A stretch of 64,000 nt of DNA, taken from UTCFX2 sp002050125 (GTDB taxonomy: Bacteria; Chloroflexota; Anaerolineae; Anaerolineales; UBA4823). The stretch lies in the NCBI GenBank assembly GCA_027494035.1, contig JAOSJQ010000012.1:1-64000 (forward strand), written 5' to 3'. Position numbers and translations under genes: made by a program. This document shows, one piece after another, positions 45,525-54,624 of the stretch (the stretch's first letter is position 1; each line of letters starts with the position of its first letter). A model generated the notes under the pieces. The model was not told the DNA's origin. It worked only from the letters and a program-made list of their open reading frames with translations, and searched no databases.

Positions 45525-46541
45525 ATGCAGGCCGCACAGGTCCAAGCACCAGGCAAGGCCCGCGTCGTCGAGGTCGCCACGCCCCTGCCGGGGCCGGAAG
45601 ACGTGCTCATCGAGGTGCGCGCTGCGGGGATATGCGGCACAGACCTGCACATCTATCACGGCCAATACGAAGCCACCTATCCCATCATCCCCGGTCATGA
45701 GTTCAGCGGTGTGGTCGCGGCGGTTGGCAGCGACGTGCTGCGCTTTCGCCCTGGTGACCGTGTGACTGCCGACCCCAACATCCCCTGTGGGCGGTGCCCC
45801 TTCTGCCAGCGCAACGAGCCTAACCAGTGCCAGTCGCTGGCCGCCGTGGGCGTCACGCGCGATGGGGGCTTTGCCCATTACGTGGTTGTGCCAGAGGGAA
45901 ACGTCTTCCCCATCGGATCGCTGTCCTTTGACGAGGCGGCGCTGGTCGAGCCGCTTGCCTGTGTCGTGTGGGGACTCAAGCGAATCAGCGTGCAGCCCGG
46001 CGACGCCGTGCTCATCTTCGGCGCAGGGCCGATGGGCTGCCTGGTTCTACAGGCTGTGCAACACGCCGGGGCAGCAACCGCTGTCATCACCGATCGGGTT
46101 GGCTGGCGGTTGGAGCAGGCAGCGGCGCTGGGCGCCACCGAGGCCGTTCTGGCCGGCGATCAGCAGGAGAGGCGGCTCAGGGCAGTGGCCCCTCTCGGCT
46201 ATGACATCGTCGTTGACGCCACGGGGCTGACCGGGGTGCTGGAGCAGTCCTTCGCTTACGCACGACCGCGCGGCAAAGTCTGGGTCTTCGGCGTGTGCCC
46301 GCCAGGCGAGCGCGCCTCATTCGTGCCCTATGATGTTTTTCGCAAGGACCTCAGCATCCTCGGCAGCTTCGCCGTCAACCGGACATTCCAGGAGAGCATC
46401 GCCCTCATCCAGAGTGGGAGAATTCTGGCGAAACCGCTGATCTCACATTCTTTGCCTTTAGAACGCTTCGTCGAGGGTCTTGACTTCGCGGAGCGAGCAC
46501 CCCAACGCATGAAGGTTCAATTCACCATTTCCGAAGGCTGA
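45525..46541 (+). CDS. Zinc-dependent MDR dehydrogenase
   Basis: A 338-residue MDR protein with CGTDLHIYHG and GHEFSG, the full structural cluster CGRCPFCQRNEPNQC, and FGAGPMGCLVLQAV. It is the third such enzyme in the cluster and is most similar in layout to sorbitol dehydrogenase types. A CAGGAGG site precedes the ATG. It follows the IS630 and is 45 bases ahead of the alpha-mannosidase. Confidence 0.9.
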   Translation: MQAAQVQAPGKARVVEVATPLPGPEDVLIEVRAAGICGTDLHIYHGQYEATYPIIPGHEFSGVVAAVGSDVLRFRPGDRVTADPNIPCGRCPFCQRNEPNQCQSLAAVGVTRDGGFAHYVVVPEGNVFPIGSLSFDEAALVEPLACVVWGLKRISVQPGDAVLIFGAGPMGCLVLQAVQHAGAATAVITDRVGWRLEQAAALGATEAVLAGDQQERRLRAVAPLGYDIVVDATGLTGVLEQSFAYARPRGKVWVFGVCPPGERASFVPYDVFRKDLSILGSFAVNRTFQESIALIQSGRILAKPLISHSLPLERFVEGLDFAERAPQRMKVQFTISEG

Positions 46542-46586
46542 TACGGCACCACCTCAGCGCAGAGAGAGTAGAGTAGGAGAGCCACC

Positions 46587-49500
46587 ATGCACCGCATTCG
46601 CTGGACTCTTGAGAAAATCGCAGCCAGGCTCAAACTCCTCGAAGCGCTTGTCTACCGGCAACACCAACCTCTGGCGGACTTCAGGTTCTCGGACAGTCCC
46701 CAAGCTCTGGTTGGCAAGGATTCGGATGACTCAGGTTGGGCCACAATCAGCCCAGGGAGTCTCTGGACGGCTCAGGGCAAGGATTTCATCCTTCGGACAG
46801 TCTTCATTGTGCCATCTGGCTGGAAGCCACCTGTCGCTCTCTATCTCCCACTGGGCGCGAGCAGCAGCGCTGAAGCCCTGAGCTTCCTCTACGGCCCAGA
46901 GGCTCTGGCCTACCTAGACAGCGAACCCTGGCAGGGGATTGACCCCAATCACCAGGAGATTCTCCTGTCCGACCGGTTTCTTGACGCCCAGCCTCACACC
47001 CTCGCGCTCCAGGGCTGGGGCGGGATCAAAGAGGAACGCTACGCTATGGGACAGCCGTGCCTGGCAGAGATTGACCAGCCCATGCGCGAACTCGTGGCAA
47101 GTGCTCGCGTTGCGCTCCAGACAGCCGGAATGCTGCCGGAGCACGACGTGGTGCGCGCCCGGCTGCTGAACGCACTCGATGCGGCCTTTGCCCTCCTCGA
47201 CTTGCGCGAACCCTTTGGAGAACGGCTTTTCGAGAGCGTGCCGGTGGCGCTTCAGGCTCTGCGGCAAGGTGTCCTGGCTGCGGGAGCTCCTTTGGATCTG
47301 GACGTTGCCGCAGTAGGACACGCTCACCTCGACGTGGCCTGGCTGTGGCCGCTGGGCCAGACGCGCAGGAAGGCAGCCCGCACCTTCAGCACCGTGTTGC
47401 GGCTGATGGAGCAGTTCCCAGAGTTTTCCTTCACTCAGAGCCAACCGCAGCTCTACCAGTACATCGCCGAAGACCACCCGCAGTTGTTCGAGCAGATCAA
47501 GCAGCGCGTTGACGAGGGGCGTTGGGAGCTGATCGGCGGCATGTGGATCGAGGCCGACTGCAACATTACGGGCGCAGAATCGCTCGTTCGCCAGTTGCTG
47601 CTTGGCCGCCACTATTTCTCCAGCACCTTTGGCCGCCCGGATTCGCCGGTTCTCTGGCTGCCCGATGTCTTCGGCTACGCCTGGCAGTTGCCTCAGTTGA
47701 TGCGTCAGGCAGGGCTGCATTACTTCGCGACCGCCAAACTCAGTTGGAACCAGTATAACCGCATCCCGTATGATGCATTCTGGTGGCAGGGACTCGACGG
47801 CACCAGAATGCTGACCTACTTCATCACCACCTCCAAGCCAGGTTGGTGGGGGGCGACCTACAGCGCAGACCTCACGCCGGACGAGGTATTGACCACCTGG
47901 CAGGGCATCCAGCAGCCGGAAGCTGTCCGCGAGATCATGATTCCGTTCGGTCACGGAGACGGCGGCGGCGGGCCTTCGCGCACGATGCTGGAGAACAGCC
48001 GAAACATGGCCCGCCATCCTGGTCTGCCGCGAGTGCGCACAAGTACCGTGAGGGCGTTTTTCGAGCGCCTGGAGCAGGATACGGGGCACAAGCTGCCTAC
48101 CTGGAACGGCGAGCTCTATCTGGAGTTGCATCGCGGGACGTACACAAGCCAAGCGCGCAACAAACTTTGGAACCGCAAGAGCGAAGGTCTCCTTCACACC
48201 GCCGAGTTTCTGGCAGCCTGGGCGTCCCTGAATTCGGCGTATCGCTATCCCTATACGGAATTACAGCGTGCATGGGAACTGGTCTGTCTCAACCAGTTCC
48301 ATGACATCATCCCTGGCTCTTCCATTCAACAGGTGTATGCCGATAGCCAGCGCGACTACGAGGAAATCAGGCAGATCGGTGAGGCCATCCAGGAAGACGC
48401 CCTGGAAGCGTTGGCCACGCGGCTGCCAGCGAGCGCGAAGGCGGTTGTGTACAACCCGACGTCTTTCACCCGTTCGGAGATTGTGGAGATTGAAGGAGAC
48501 TGGTCCGGCGACCGGCGCATCATCTCCCTTGACGGGACTCCCCTCCCAATGCAGCGCACCGCCCAAGGCGTGCTTGTGGCTGTTCCCCCGGTGCCGCCCT
48601 ACGGCTACCGCGCTCTGGGGGTGAGCACGGGAGAAGCCCCTCCCAGCGAAGCTCCGCTCTACGCCGGGCCACCCGAATACGGCCCTGCCGACGAACGGAT
48701 ATCGCCCGAATGCGCCATGATCATGGAGAACGCGCACCTGCGCATCGAGTTCGACCGCGCCGGGGACATCGTGCGCCTGTTCGACAAGTGCGAGAAACGC
48801 GAAGTCCTGCCTGCTGCGCTGAAAGCAAACCAGTGGCAGGCATTTGAGGATAGGCCGCTCGACTGGGATGCGTGGGATATAGACATCTTCTACGAGGACA
48901 AACAGTGGCTGGCCGCCCCCGCCGAGCGCATGGCCGTGGTGGAGAGCGGCCCCCTGCGCGCGTGTCTGGCCATTGAGCGGAACATCCTGAGGAGCCGGAT
49001 CACCCAGCACATATATCTCTATCGCGACTGCCCGCGCATTGACTTCAAAACAAGCATTAACTGGCAGGAGCGCCACGTATTGCTCAAGGTAGCTTTCCCC
49101 GTCGCGATCCTCAATTCGCGGGCGACTTACGAGATTCAGTGGGGCAACGTCGAACGTCCCACGCATCACAACACGTCGTGGGACTGGGCACGGTTTGAGA
49201 CCTGCGCCCAGAAATGGGTTGATTTGAGTGAGGGCAACTACGGAGTGAGCCTCCTCAATGACTGCAAATATGGGCATGACATCCACAATGGCGTAATCCG
49301 GCTGACTGCTCTAAAGGGGGCAACTTTTCCAGACCCGACGGCAGACCTGGGCCTGCACCATTTCACCTACAGTCTGCTGCCGCATAGCGGCGATTGGCGC
49401 AACGGCACAGTGCCGGCAGCATATGCGCTCAACTATCCCCTGGTTGTTCGGTTGGTGCAGGGCGGTGCCGGGGATGACAGATCGCCTGATTGCAGGTCGT

Positions 49501-49766
49501 TAGTGAGTACGAGCAGCAAACCGGTCATCATCGAGACCGTAAAGCGCGCCGAAGACGGCGATGGTCTTATCGTGCGGTTATATGAACACGAGCGAACTCG
49601 GGGGCCGGCCTCGCTGGACGTAGGCTTTGAGCTATCGAGTGTAATGCACTGCACTCTGCTGGAAGAGGATCAGGCTGCTCTAGAGGTGATCGCCAACAGG
49701 GTGAGTTTCGAGGTGAGTCCCTACCAGATTTCCACCCTCAGGCTGCGTCCTTTCGAGACCCGCTGA
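46587..49766 (+). CDS. Alpha-mannosidase, GH38
   Basis: A 1059-residue family GH38 enzyme of usual size. The zinc site starts at GHAHLDVAWLWP, the nucleophile is D324 in MWIEADCN, and WLPDVFGY and GHGDGGGGPSR are further hallmarks. After the catalytic domain come the helical bundle and C-terminal beta domains. There is no signal peptide, so it acts on imported mannosides or related glycosides. The AGGAG site is good. It implies that the cluster degrades a glycoside before oxidising the sugar. Confidence 0.95.
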   Translation: MHRIRWTLEKIAARLKLLEALVYRQHQPLADFRFSDSPQALVGKDSDDSGWATISPGSLWTAQGKDFILRTVFIVPSGWKPPVALYLPLGASSSAEALSFLYGPEALAYLDSEPWQGIDPNHQEILLSDRFLDAQPHTLALQGWGGIKEERYAMGQPCLAEIDQPMRELVASARVALQTAGMLPEHDVVRARLLNALDAAFALLDLREPFGERLFESVPVALQALRQGVLAAGAPLDLDVAAVGHAHLDVAWLWPLGQTRRKAARTFSTVLRLMEQFPEFSFTQSQPQLYQYIAEDHPQLFEQIKQRVDEGRWELIGGMWIEADCNITGAESLVRQLLLGRHYFSSTFGRPDSPVLWLPDVFGYAWQLPQLMRQAGLHYFATAKLSWNQYNRIPYDAFWWQGLDGTRMLTYFITTSKPGWWGATYSADLTPDEVLTTWQGIQQPEAVREIMIPFGHGDGGGGPSRTMLENSRNMARHPGLPRVRTSTVRAFFERLEQDTGHKLPTWNGELYLELHRGTYTSQARNKLWNRKSEGLLHTAEFLAAWASLNSAYRYPYTELQRAWELVCLNQFHDIIPGSSIQQVYADSQRDYEEIRQIGEAIQEDALEALATRLPASAKAVVYNPTSFTRSEIVEIEGDWSGDRRIISLDGTPLPMQRTAQGVLVAVPPVPPYGYRALGVSTGEAPPSEAPLYAGPPEYGPADERISPECAMIMENAHLRIEFDRAGDIVRLFDKCEKREVLPAALKANQWQAFEDRPLDWDAWDIDIFYEDKQWLAAPAERMAVVESGPLRACLAIERNILRSRITQHIYLYRDCPRIDFKTSINWQERHVLLKVAFPVAILNSRATYEIQWGNVERPTHHNTSWDWARFETCAQKWVDLSEGNYGVSLLNDCKYGHDIHNGVIRLTALKGATFPDPTADLGLHHFTYSLLPHSGDWRNGTVPAAYALNYPLVVRLVQGGAGDDRSPDCRSLVSTSSKPVIIETVKRAEDGDGLIVRLYEHERTRGPASLDVGFELSSVMHCTLLEEDQAALEVIANRVSFEVSPYQISTLRLRPFETR

Positions 49767-49851
49767 CCGCTCGACCGCTGTGTGCGCGAGTGGAGAAAAC
49801 CTGCCCCGCCAGGCAGTTGAAGCACCGGCTTGGTGCGTGTTGGAGACCAGA

Positions 49852-51156
49852 ATGAATCCACAGGACAGACAGGGCTTCTTTGCGGACCGAAGCAGCCTGG
49901 ATTTGGACAGATACATTCTCCTCGATTACTACTTCGAAGCGACCGACGATCCAGAAAGCGCGGCGGCCCATCTGTGCCAGGAACAGTCAACGGCGCAGTG
50001 GAAACGGGTAGGGGTAGACGAGGATCTCCGCGAGCAGTTCGGAGCCAAAGTGCTCGACCTGACGGTGCATGGCGCCCCCAGCGAGCCGAGCTACACACTG
50101 CCGGGTGTTGAGGTGCAGAAGGTAACTCAGTGCCGAGTGACGATTGCTCATCCCTATACGAACTTCGGTCCCAAGCTGCCGAATCTCCTGACAGCGGTCT
50201 GTGGCGAAGGCGTCTTTCACTCCCCGGGTATCACGGCGATAAAGCTGCTCGACATTGCCTTCCCACACAGTTTTCTGGAGCACTTCGAAGGCCCGCGATT
50301 CGGCGTCGAGGGGTTGCGCGAAATGTTGGGGGTCTACGACCGCCCCCTTTTCCTGGGAGTGGTCAAGCCCAATATCGGCTTGCCCCCCGACGATTTCGCG
50401 GAGCTGGCCTATCAAAGCTGGCTGGGCGGCCTGGACATCGCCAAGGATGACGAGATGCTAAGCGATATCGAATGGTCTCCCTTGAGCGTGCGAGCCGAAA
50501 AGGTGGGTAGAGCGCGTCTGAGAAGCGAGCAGGTGACAGGAAAGAGAAAGATCTATCTCGCCAATATAACGGACGAAGTAGACCGATTGACTGAGTTGCA
50601 CGATATGGCCGTCGAGCGAGGGGCCAACGCGCTCATGGTCAACGGCATGACCACTGGCCTGAGCGCGATCAGGATGCTGCGAAAGCATACCAGGGTGCCG
50701 CTGTTCGCCCACTTCGATTTCATCGCCCCCTTCACCCAAATGCCGTATTTCGGCGTCCACTCCAAAGTGATCACAAAACTCCAGCGCTTGGCCGGCTTCG
50801 ACGCCATCATTTTCCCCGGCTTGGGCGAGCGCATGAAGACAACCGAGCACGAGGTCGTGCTGAGCGTGAGAGAGTGTCTGAACCCCTTGGGACATCTCAA
50901 GCGGTCTCTCCCCATACCGGCGGGCAGCCAGTGGGCTGGCTCAACGGCGATTCTGTACCAGAAGCTGAAGACGGTTGACTTCGGTATTGTCCCTGGGCGG
51001 GCCGTGTTCGAGCACCCTCTGGGGCCCAGGGGAGGCGCGGCCAGCTTGCGGCAAGGGTGGGATGCTGTGGCATCCGGCCAGACCCTTGAGGCGTATGCCC
51101 AGGATCACATCGAACTGCGGCTGGCAATAGAGAGTGCTGCTTCCCACGGTCCGTAG
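49852..51156 (+). CDS. RuBisCO-like protein (type IV)
   Basis: A 434-residue member of the RuBisCO large-chain superfamily. FLGVVKPNIG holds K172, the counterpart of the first active-site Lys, and GGLDIAKDDEML keeps the carbamylated Lys with both metal ligands (K198, D200, E201). The loop 6 and C-terminal phosphate-site regions differ from photosynthetic RuBisCO (GSQWAGSTAILYQ in place of SGGIH). Known proteins with this pattern include the 3-oxo-isoapionate-4-phosphate enzymes of apionate catabolism (OiaX type); others act in methionine salvage. Here the sugar cluster favours decarboxylation or hydrolysis of a phosphorylated keto acid. The start is ATG at 49852 after GGAGACC. Confidence 0.88.
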   Translation: MNPQDRQGFFADRSSLDLDRYILLDYYFEATDDPESAAAHLCQEQSTAQWKRVGVDEDLREQFGAKVLDLTVHGAPSEPSYTLPGVEVQKVTQCRVTIAHPYTNFGPKLPNLLTAVCGEGVFHSPGITAIKLLDIAFPHSFLEHFEGPRFGVEGLREMLGVYDRPLFLGVVKPNIGLPPDDFAELAYQSWLGGLDIAKDDEMLSDIEWSPLSVRAEKVGRARLRSEQVTGKRKIYLANITDEVDRLTELHDMAVERGANALMVNGMTTGLSAIRMLRKHTRVPLFAHFDFIAPFTQMPYFGVHSKVITKLQRLAGFDAIIFPGLGERMKTTEHEVVLSVRECLNPLGHLKRSLPIPAGSQWAGSTAILYQKLKTVDFGIVPGRAVFEHPLGPRGGAASLRQGWDAVASGQTLEAYAQDHIELRLAIESAASHGP

Positions 51157-51265
51157 CCCCAGGCATCTGCGGAGCTCTCTCAGCGGAGTAGAGCAGGTAG
51201 GTGCCGCGGCTGACTCTGTAAGGCTCCCAGATTGGGGTAAAACTCGATGCGTCGAAGACAATCTT

Positions 51266-51541
51266 GGGGGCCCCCCCCCCCCCCCAAAGCCGCGCGTGGG
51301 GGGGGGGGGAGACAACCCCCCACCCCCCCCCCCCCCCCCTGCCGGAGGGCCCCCCAGGGGGGGGGGGAGGAAGAGATTATCATTATATGTATGCTTTGTT
51401 TTGGTGTTTTGGGGGTGTGGGGAAAAGGGGAAGGTACTGATTTACAAAACTAGTGAAGATGTAGTGGGAGGCGCACCCCCCCTTCGATAAAAGGGAGGGG
51501 AAGGGGAGGGGGGGTTGGAGGGGGGAGGGGGAGAGAGCGCG
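51266..51541. other. Low-complexity block, probable assembly artefact
   Basis: Long G and C runs with short islands of unrelated sequence, running straight into the middle of the epimerase gene. Nothing here looks functional. It probably hides the 5' half of that gene. Confidence 0.8.
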
Positions 51542-52238
51542 CAGCATCTCGTTGAGGCGCTTCGCGGACGGGTGCAGCACTTCTTGCACTGCGGAACGAT
51601 CTGGGCACATGGGCCAAGTGTGATTGTGCCGACGACGGAAGAGCAGGCACGTCGGGCCTTCGGCGCCTATGGCATCCAGAAAGCAGCGATCGAGGGCTAT
51701 CTGCTGCGCGAAGCACGTCTGAGCGGCTTCCCGGCCACAGTGCTGATGCCAGGGCACATTGTGGGACCGGGGTGGGTGCCACTCAACCCAGCTGGGCATT
51801 TCAATCCGGCTGTGTTTGAGACCCTGGCTCGCGGCGAGGAACTCCTGCTGCCGAATCTGGGCATGGAGACTGTTCACCACGTGCATGCCGACGACGTTGC
51901 TCTGGCGTTTCTCCAGGCAATGGCGCATTGGAGCACGTCGGTCGGTCAGAACTTCCATGTTGTCTCGCCCGCAGCCATCACCTTGCGCGGTTACGCGGAA
52001 GCTGTGGCAAGCTGGTTTGGCCGGGAAGCTCGCCTTCGGTTCCTACCGTGGGATGAGTGGGCTGAGACGGTGACGCCCGAAGAAGCGCAAGCGACCTGGG
52101 GACCACATCGCTCACAGTCCCAATTGCAGCATTGCCAAGGCACAGCGATTGATCAACTACCAACCCCGCTATTCATCACTACAAGCCGTTCAGGAGGCGG
52201 TAACGTGGTTGATAGAGCAGGAGCGTATCTCGGCCTGA
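51542..52238 (+). pseudogene. NAD-dependent epimerase/dehydratase, 5'-truncated and frameshifted
   Basis: The C-terminal 230 residues or so of an extended SDR: HCGTIWAHGPS, then YGIQKAAIEGYLL with the YxxxK active site, and VLMPGHIVGPGW. The N-terminal Rossmann motif is lost in the low-complexity block. At about 52103 an extra G in GGGG shifts the frame; the corrected tail reads DHIAHSPNCSIAKAQRLI and ends with ERISA at 52238. Both faults may be sequence errors. It would be the last gene of the sugar cluster. Confidence 0.75.
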
Positions 52239-52441
52239 ACGTCCAGTTTATCGGGGCGCGAGTCGCCCGCCTGGTCGGCACGCGCTGACCACTTTGCCAG
52301 TAGTATCTGCCGTCACCAGAACTCATTTCTTGAGATGAGCTGTCGCAAGTGAGTACAGCCCAAGATGCGAGACTAGAGCATAAAGAACCCGGCCCGGAAG
52401 CGGTTCCAGATTCCCTTCACTGTCACCCAATTTGGCCCTCA

Positions 52442-52478
52442 AATAGCTTCTGATTATTAGATCAAATCGGAAGCTATT
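52442..52478. repeat. 14-base inverted repeat with 9-base centre, candidate recombination site
   Basis: AATAGCTTCTGATT (52442-52455) and AATCGGAAGCTATT (52465-52478) pair with one mismatch around ATTAGATCA. Arms of this length around a short centre are the usual layout of a tyrosine-recombinase core site. It lies 130 bases upstream of such a gene. It could also be an operator. Confidence 0.5.
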
Positions 52479-52610
52479 CTCACCTCCGTCAGACCCCCAA
52501 GCCCCTATCCGTCAGCGTATTTGCCAGGCTTTCTTCGCAGCAATCTTCAGCACGGAGCCGCGTTCTGTGGTAAGATAAGCGTGCACGAACAAGAGTTCTG
52601 CTGACGCGCG

Positions 52611-53822
52611 ATGGACCCTCCCCAACCCCCTTACCACTTCGCCGTGCAGCCCGCCCATAGCGCAAACGGCGCGCGAGAGGGTGCTGCACTGCCCGCCCTA
52701 AGCCATCACTCAGGAGTATCCCATGACCTCACCCTCGAGCCCCATGCGCTCGCACGCCATAACCGTTATGAGCGCGAGCTGGTGACCCAGAACCCGCCCG
52801 TCCTGGTCGTGGCAGGCCAGGTCGCCAACGAGCAAGCCGCGCAGGGCGTGTTCGCCGACTACCTCTCGCGTAAGGCGGACAACACCATTCGCCGCCAGGC
52901 GGCTGATCTGGCGCGCTTCGCGGCGTTTCTCAACCAGGCGGGAGAGGAGGTGGGCCTGCCGCTGGGCGCGGCACTAGGCGGCGTTCGCGGAGTCGGTGGC
53001 AGCCTTCCCGGATGGTCCCGGACCCCGATGCGAAAGCCTGGCGGGGGTGTGACCTGGGGACTGATCGAAGCCTTTCGCAACTGGATGGTGGCGCAGGGCG
53101 ATGCGGTGGGCAGCATCAACGTGCGGCTGAGCACGGTCAAGGCGTATGCTAAGTTGGCCACCAAGGCGGGCGTGCTGTCTGCCGAGGAGCTGGCCATGAT
53201 CCGCACGGTGGCGGGCTATGCGCACAAGGAAGCGCGGCGCATTGACGAGCGGCGCGAGACCAGTCGGCGGGGCAGCAAGAAGGCAGGGGCGGTGCATCAG
53301 CAAGGCAGGCCAGGAAGTGAAGCGCAGCCGGACACGCCGCAGGGTCGGCGCGACGCGCTGCTGATGGGCCTGCTGCTCGACCATGGGCTGCGCGTGGGGG
53401 AAGTGGCGCGGCTGCAGATGTCCGACTTCGACCTGAAGGCGGGGGAGATGCGCTTCCTGCGCCCCAAGGTGGACAAGGTGCAGACGCACAAGCTGAGCGC
53501 GGACACGCTGCGCGCGCTGCACGCCTGGATGGAGAGCGGCGATGCGCCCCGGAACGGTTCCCTGCTGCGGGGCAGTCGCAAGGGTGGGGCGCTCACCAAC
53601 GCCGGGATGAGCGAGCGTTCCATCACCGACCGGGTGCGAGTGCTCGGTGAGGAAGTTGGCCTGGAGGGCTTGAGCGCGCACGACTGCCGCCACTATTGGG
53701 CGACCTACTGGGTGCGGAAGGTGGATGTGCTGCGCCTGCAGGAAGCGGGCGGCTGGTCGAGTCTGGCCATGCCGCGCCGCTACGTGGAGGACAGTGAGAT
53801 CGCCAACGAGGGGATGGCGTGA
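52611..53822 (+). CDS. Tyrosine recombinase/integrase
   Basis: A 403-residue site-specific recombinase. An SAM-like N-terminal domain (VFADYLSRKADNTIRRQAADLARFAAFL) precedes the catalytic domain, where R261 (GLRVGEVARL), H357-x2-R360 (HDCRHYW), W382 and the nucleophile Y391 (MPRRYVED) are all present. It is probably the integrase of a mobile element. The start at 52611 is the first in-frame ATG; the first 60 residues are poorly conserved and a later start is possible. A second copy of its last 20 codons lies 120 bases downstream. Confidence 0.9.
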   Translation: MDPPQPPYHFAVQPAHSANGAREGAALPALSHHSGVSHDLTLEPHALARHNRYERELVTQNPPVLVVAGQVANEQAAQGVFADYLSRKADNTIRRQAADLARFAAFLNQAGEEVGLPLGAALGGVRGVGGSLPGWSRTPMRKPGGGVTWGLIEAFRNWMVAQGDAVGSINVRLSTVKAYAKLATKAGVLSAEELAMIRTVAGYAHKEARRIDERRETSRRGSKKAGAVHQQGRPGSEAQPDTPQGRRDALLMGLLLDHGLRVGEVARLQMSDFDLKAGEMRFLRPKVDKVQTHKLSADTLRALHAWMESGDAPRNGSLLRGSRKGGALTNAGMSERSITDRVRVLGEEVGLEGLSAHDCRHYWATYWVRKVDVLRLQEAGGWSSLAMPRRYVEDSEIANEGMA

Positions 53823-53941
53823 GCGCACTTCGACGGCACAGTGCCGGAAGGCGGAGAGCAGGAAGCTACTCGCGGCCCGGCGCTGGCAGAGCAGCCCGCG
53901 CTCGACGGGCTGAGTCGGCTGAGCCGGGCAGCTGAAGTAGC

Positions 53942-54001
53942 ATGGCCATGCTGCAGCGCTACATGGAGGACAGCGAGAACGCCAACGCGGATATAGCATA
54001 A
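53942..54001 (+). repeat. Degraded second copy of the recombinase 3' end
   Basis: Twenty codons reading MAMLQRYMEDSENANADIA and a stop closely match LAMPRRYVEDSEIANEGMA at the end of the recombinase. It includes the nucleophile Tyr position. The rest of the second gene is absent. Confidence 0.7.
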
Positions 54002-54073
54002 CAGGCAAACCTGTTGGCAGTCCTGTTTTGCGCGCCAGGCTACAGACGAGAGGAGCAGGAAGTGAGCCGACCC

Positions 54074-54334
54074 ATGTTGGCGGGACGCCACGAAGGTCTC
54101 AAGCTGTTATTCTCCATCGCGATTGGTGTACTGCCTCTGCTTCCCACCGACTCTGCTATTGCCCAGGGGTGAATGATCTCTGACTGCACAACCCAGCAGC
54201 TATCATCGCTCAGAATCGCCCTGCAGGAATACGTGGATGCATATAGGGACATCAGCAACCGCATAGGGGCTATCGGCCTGGAGAACCTCGGGAGACGACG
54301 CAACTTCGCCGCCGATATAGGCACAGAACCCTGA
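54074..54334 (+). pseudogene. Small secreted-protein-like frame with an internal TGA
   Basis: From 54074 the frame encodes a signal-peptide-like segment (LKLLFSIAIGVLPLLPTDSAIAQG), then TGA at 54170, then in the same frame a 53-codon helical stretch (TTQQLSSLRIALQEYVDAYRD) ending at 54334. The match of a cleavable signal to a soluble helix in one frame suggests a real small exported protein broken by a stop. I do not recognise it. A random coincidence is possible. Confidence 0.3.
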
Positions 54335-54624
54335 TTACGCCCCGCATACTGGACACTGCAAGCCGAATCCGTACACACATCATGGGTGGTCACCCGCCTG
54401 TACTTCTGCTTCTCGCCGAGCACAATTCTGCTGCCTGCTCCGTACCGACAGTCGAAGAGACAGATTCCGGTTCCAGAGGCCCCGCCGGCCCAAATCGTCA
54501 GATCACACCTGGAACAATAGTTTCCGGCCAGGCCTTATCATGGAATTAGGAATGCGACCTGAGTGCGCTATCCTGGCTTGACAAGCGGGTGTAAGATACC
54601 AGATGCATTGAGAGGACAAAGGCA
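54335..54624. other. Intergenic region before the CRISPR-Cas operon
   Basis: No gene supported. TTGACA at 54578-54583 may be a -35 box for the WYL regulator, but no good -10 box is at the right distance. No CRISPR-like repeats were seen. Confidence 0.3.

Noticed and set aside
46914..49286. Two long minus-strand frames
   Set aside because: They lie opposite the GH38 alpha-mannosidase and have no family motifs.
52974..54008. 344-codon minus-strand frame
   Set aside because: It is antisense to the tyrosine recombinase in GC-rich DNA.
54170..54172. TGA read as selenocysteine
   Set aside because: No SECIS-like hairpin or selenoprotein family match; a mutation or chance is more likely.
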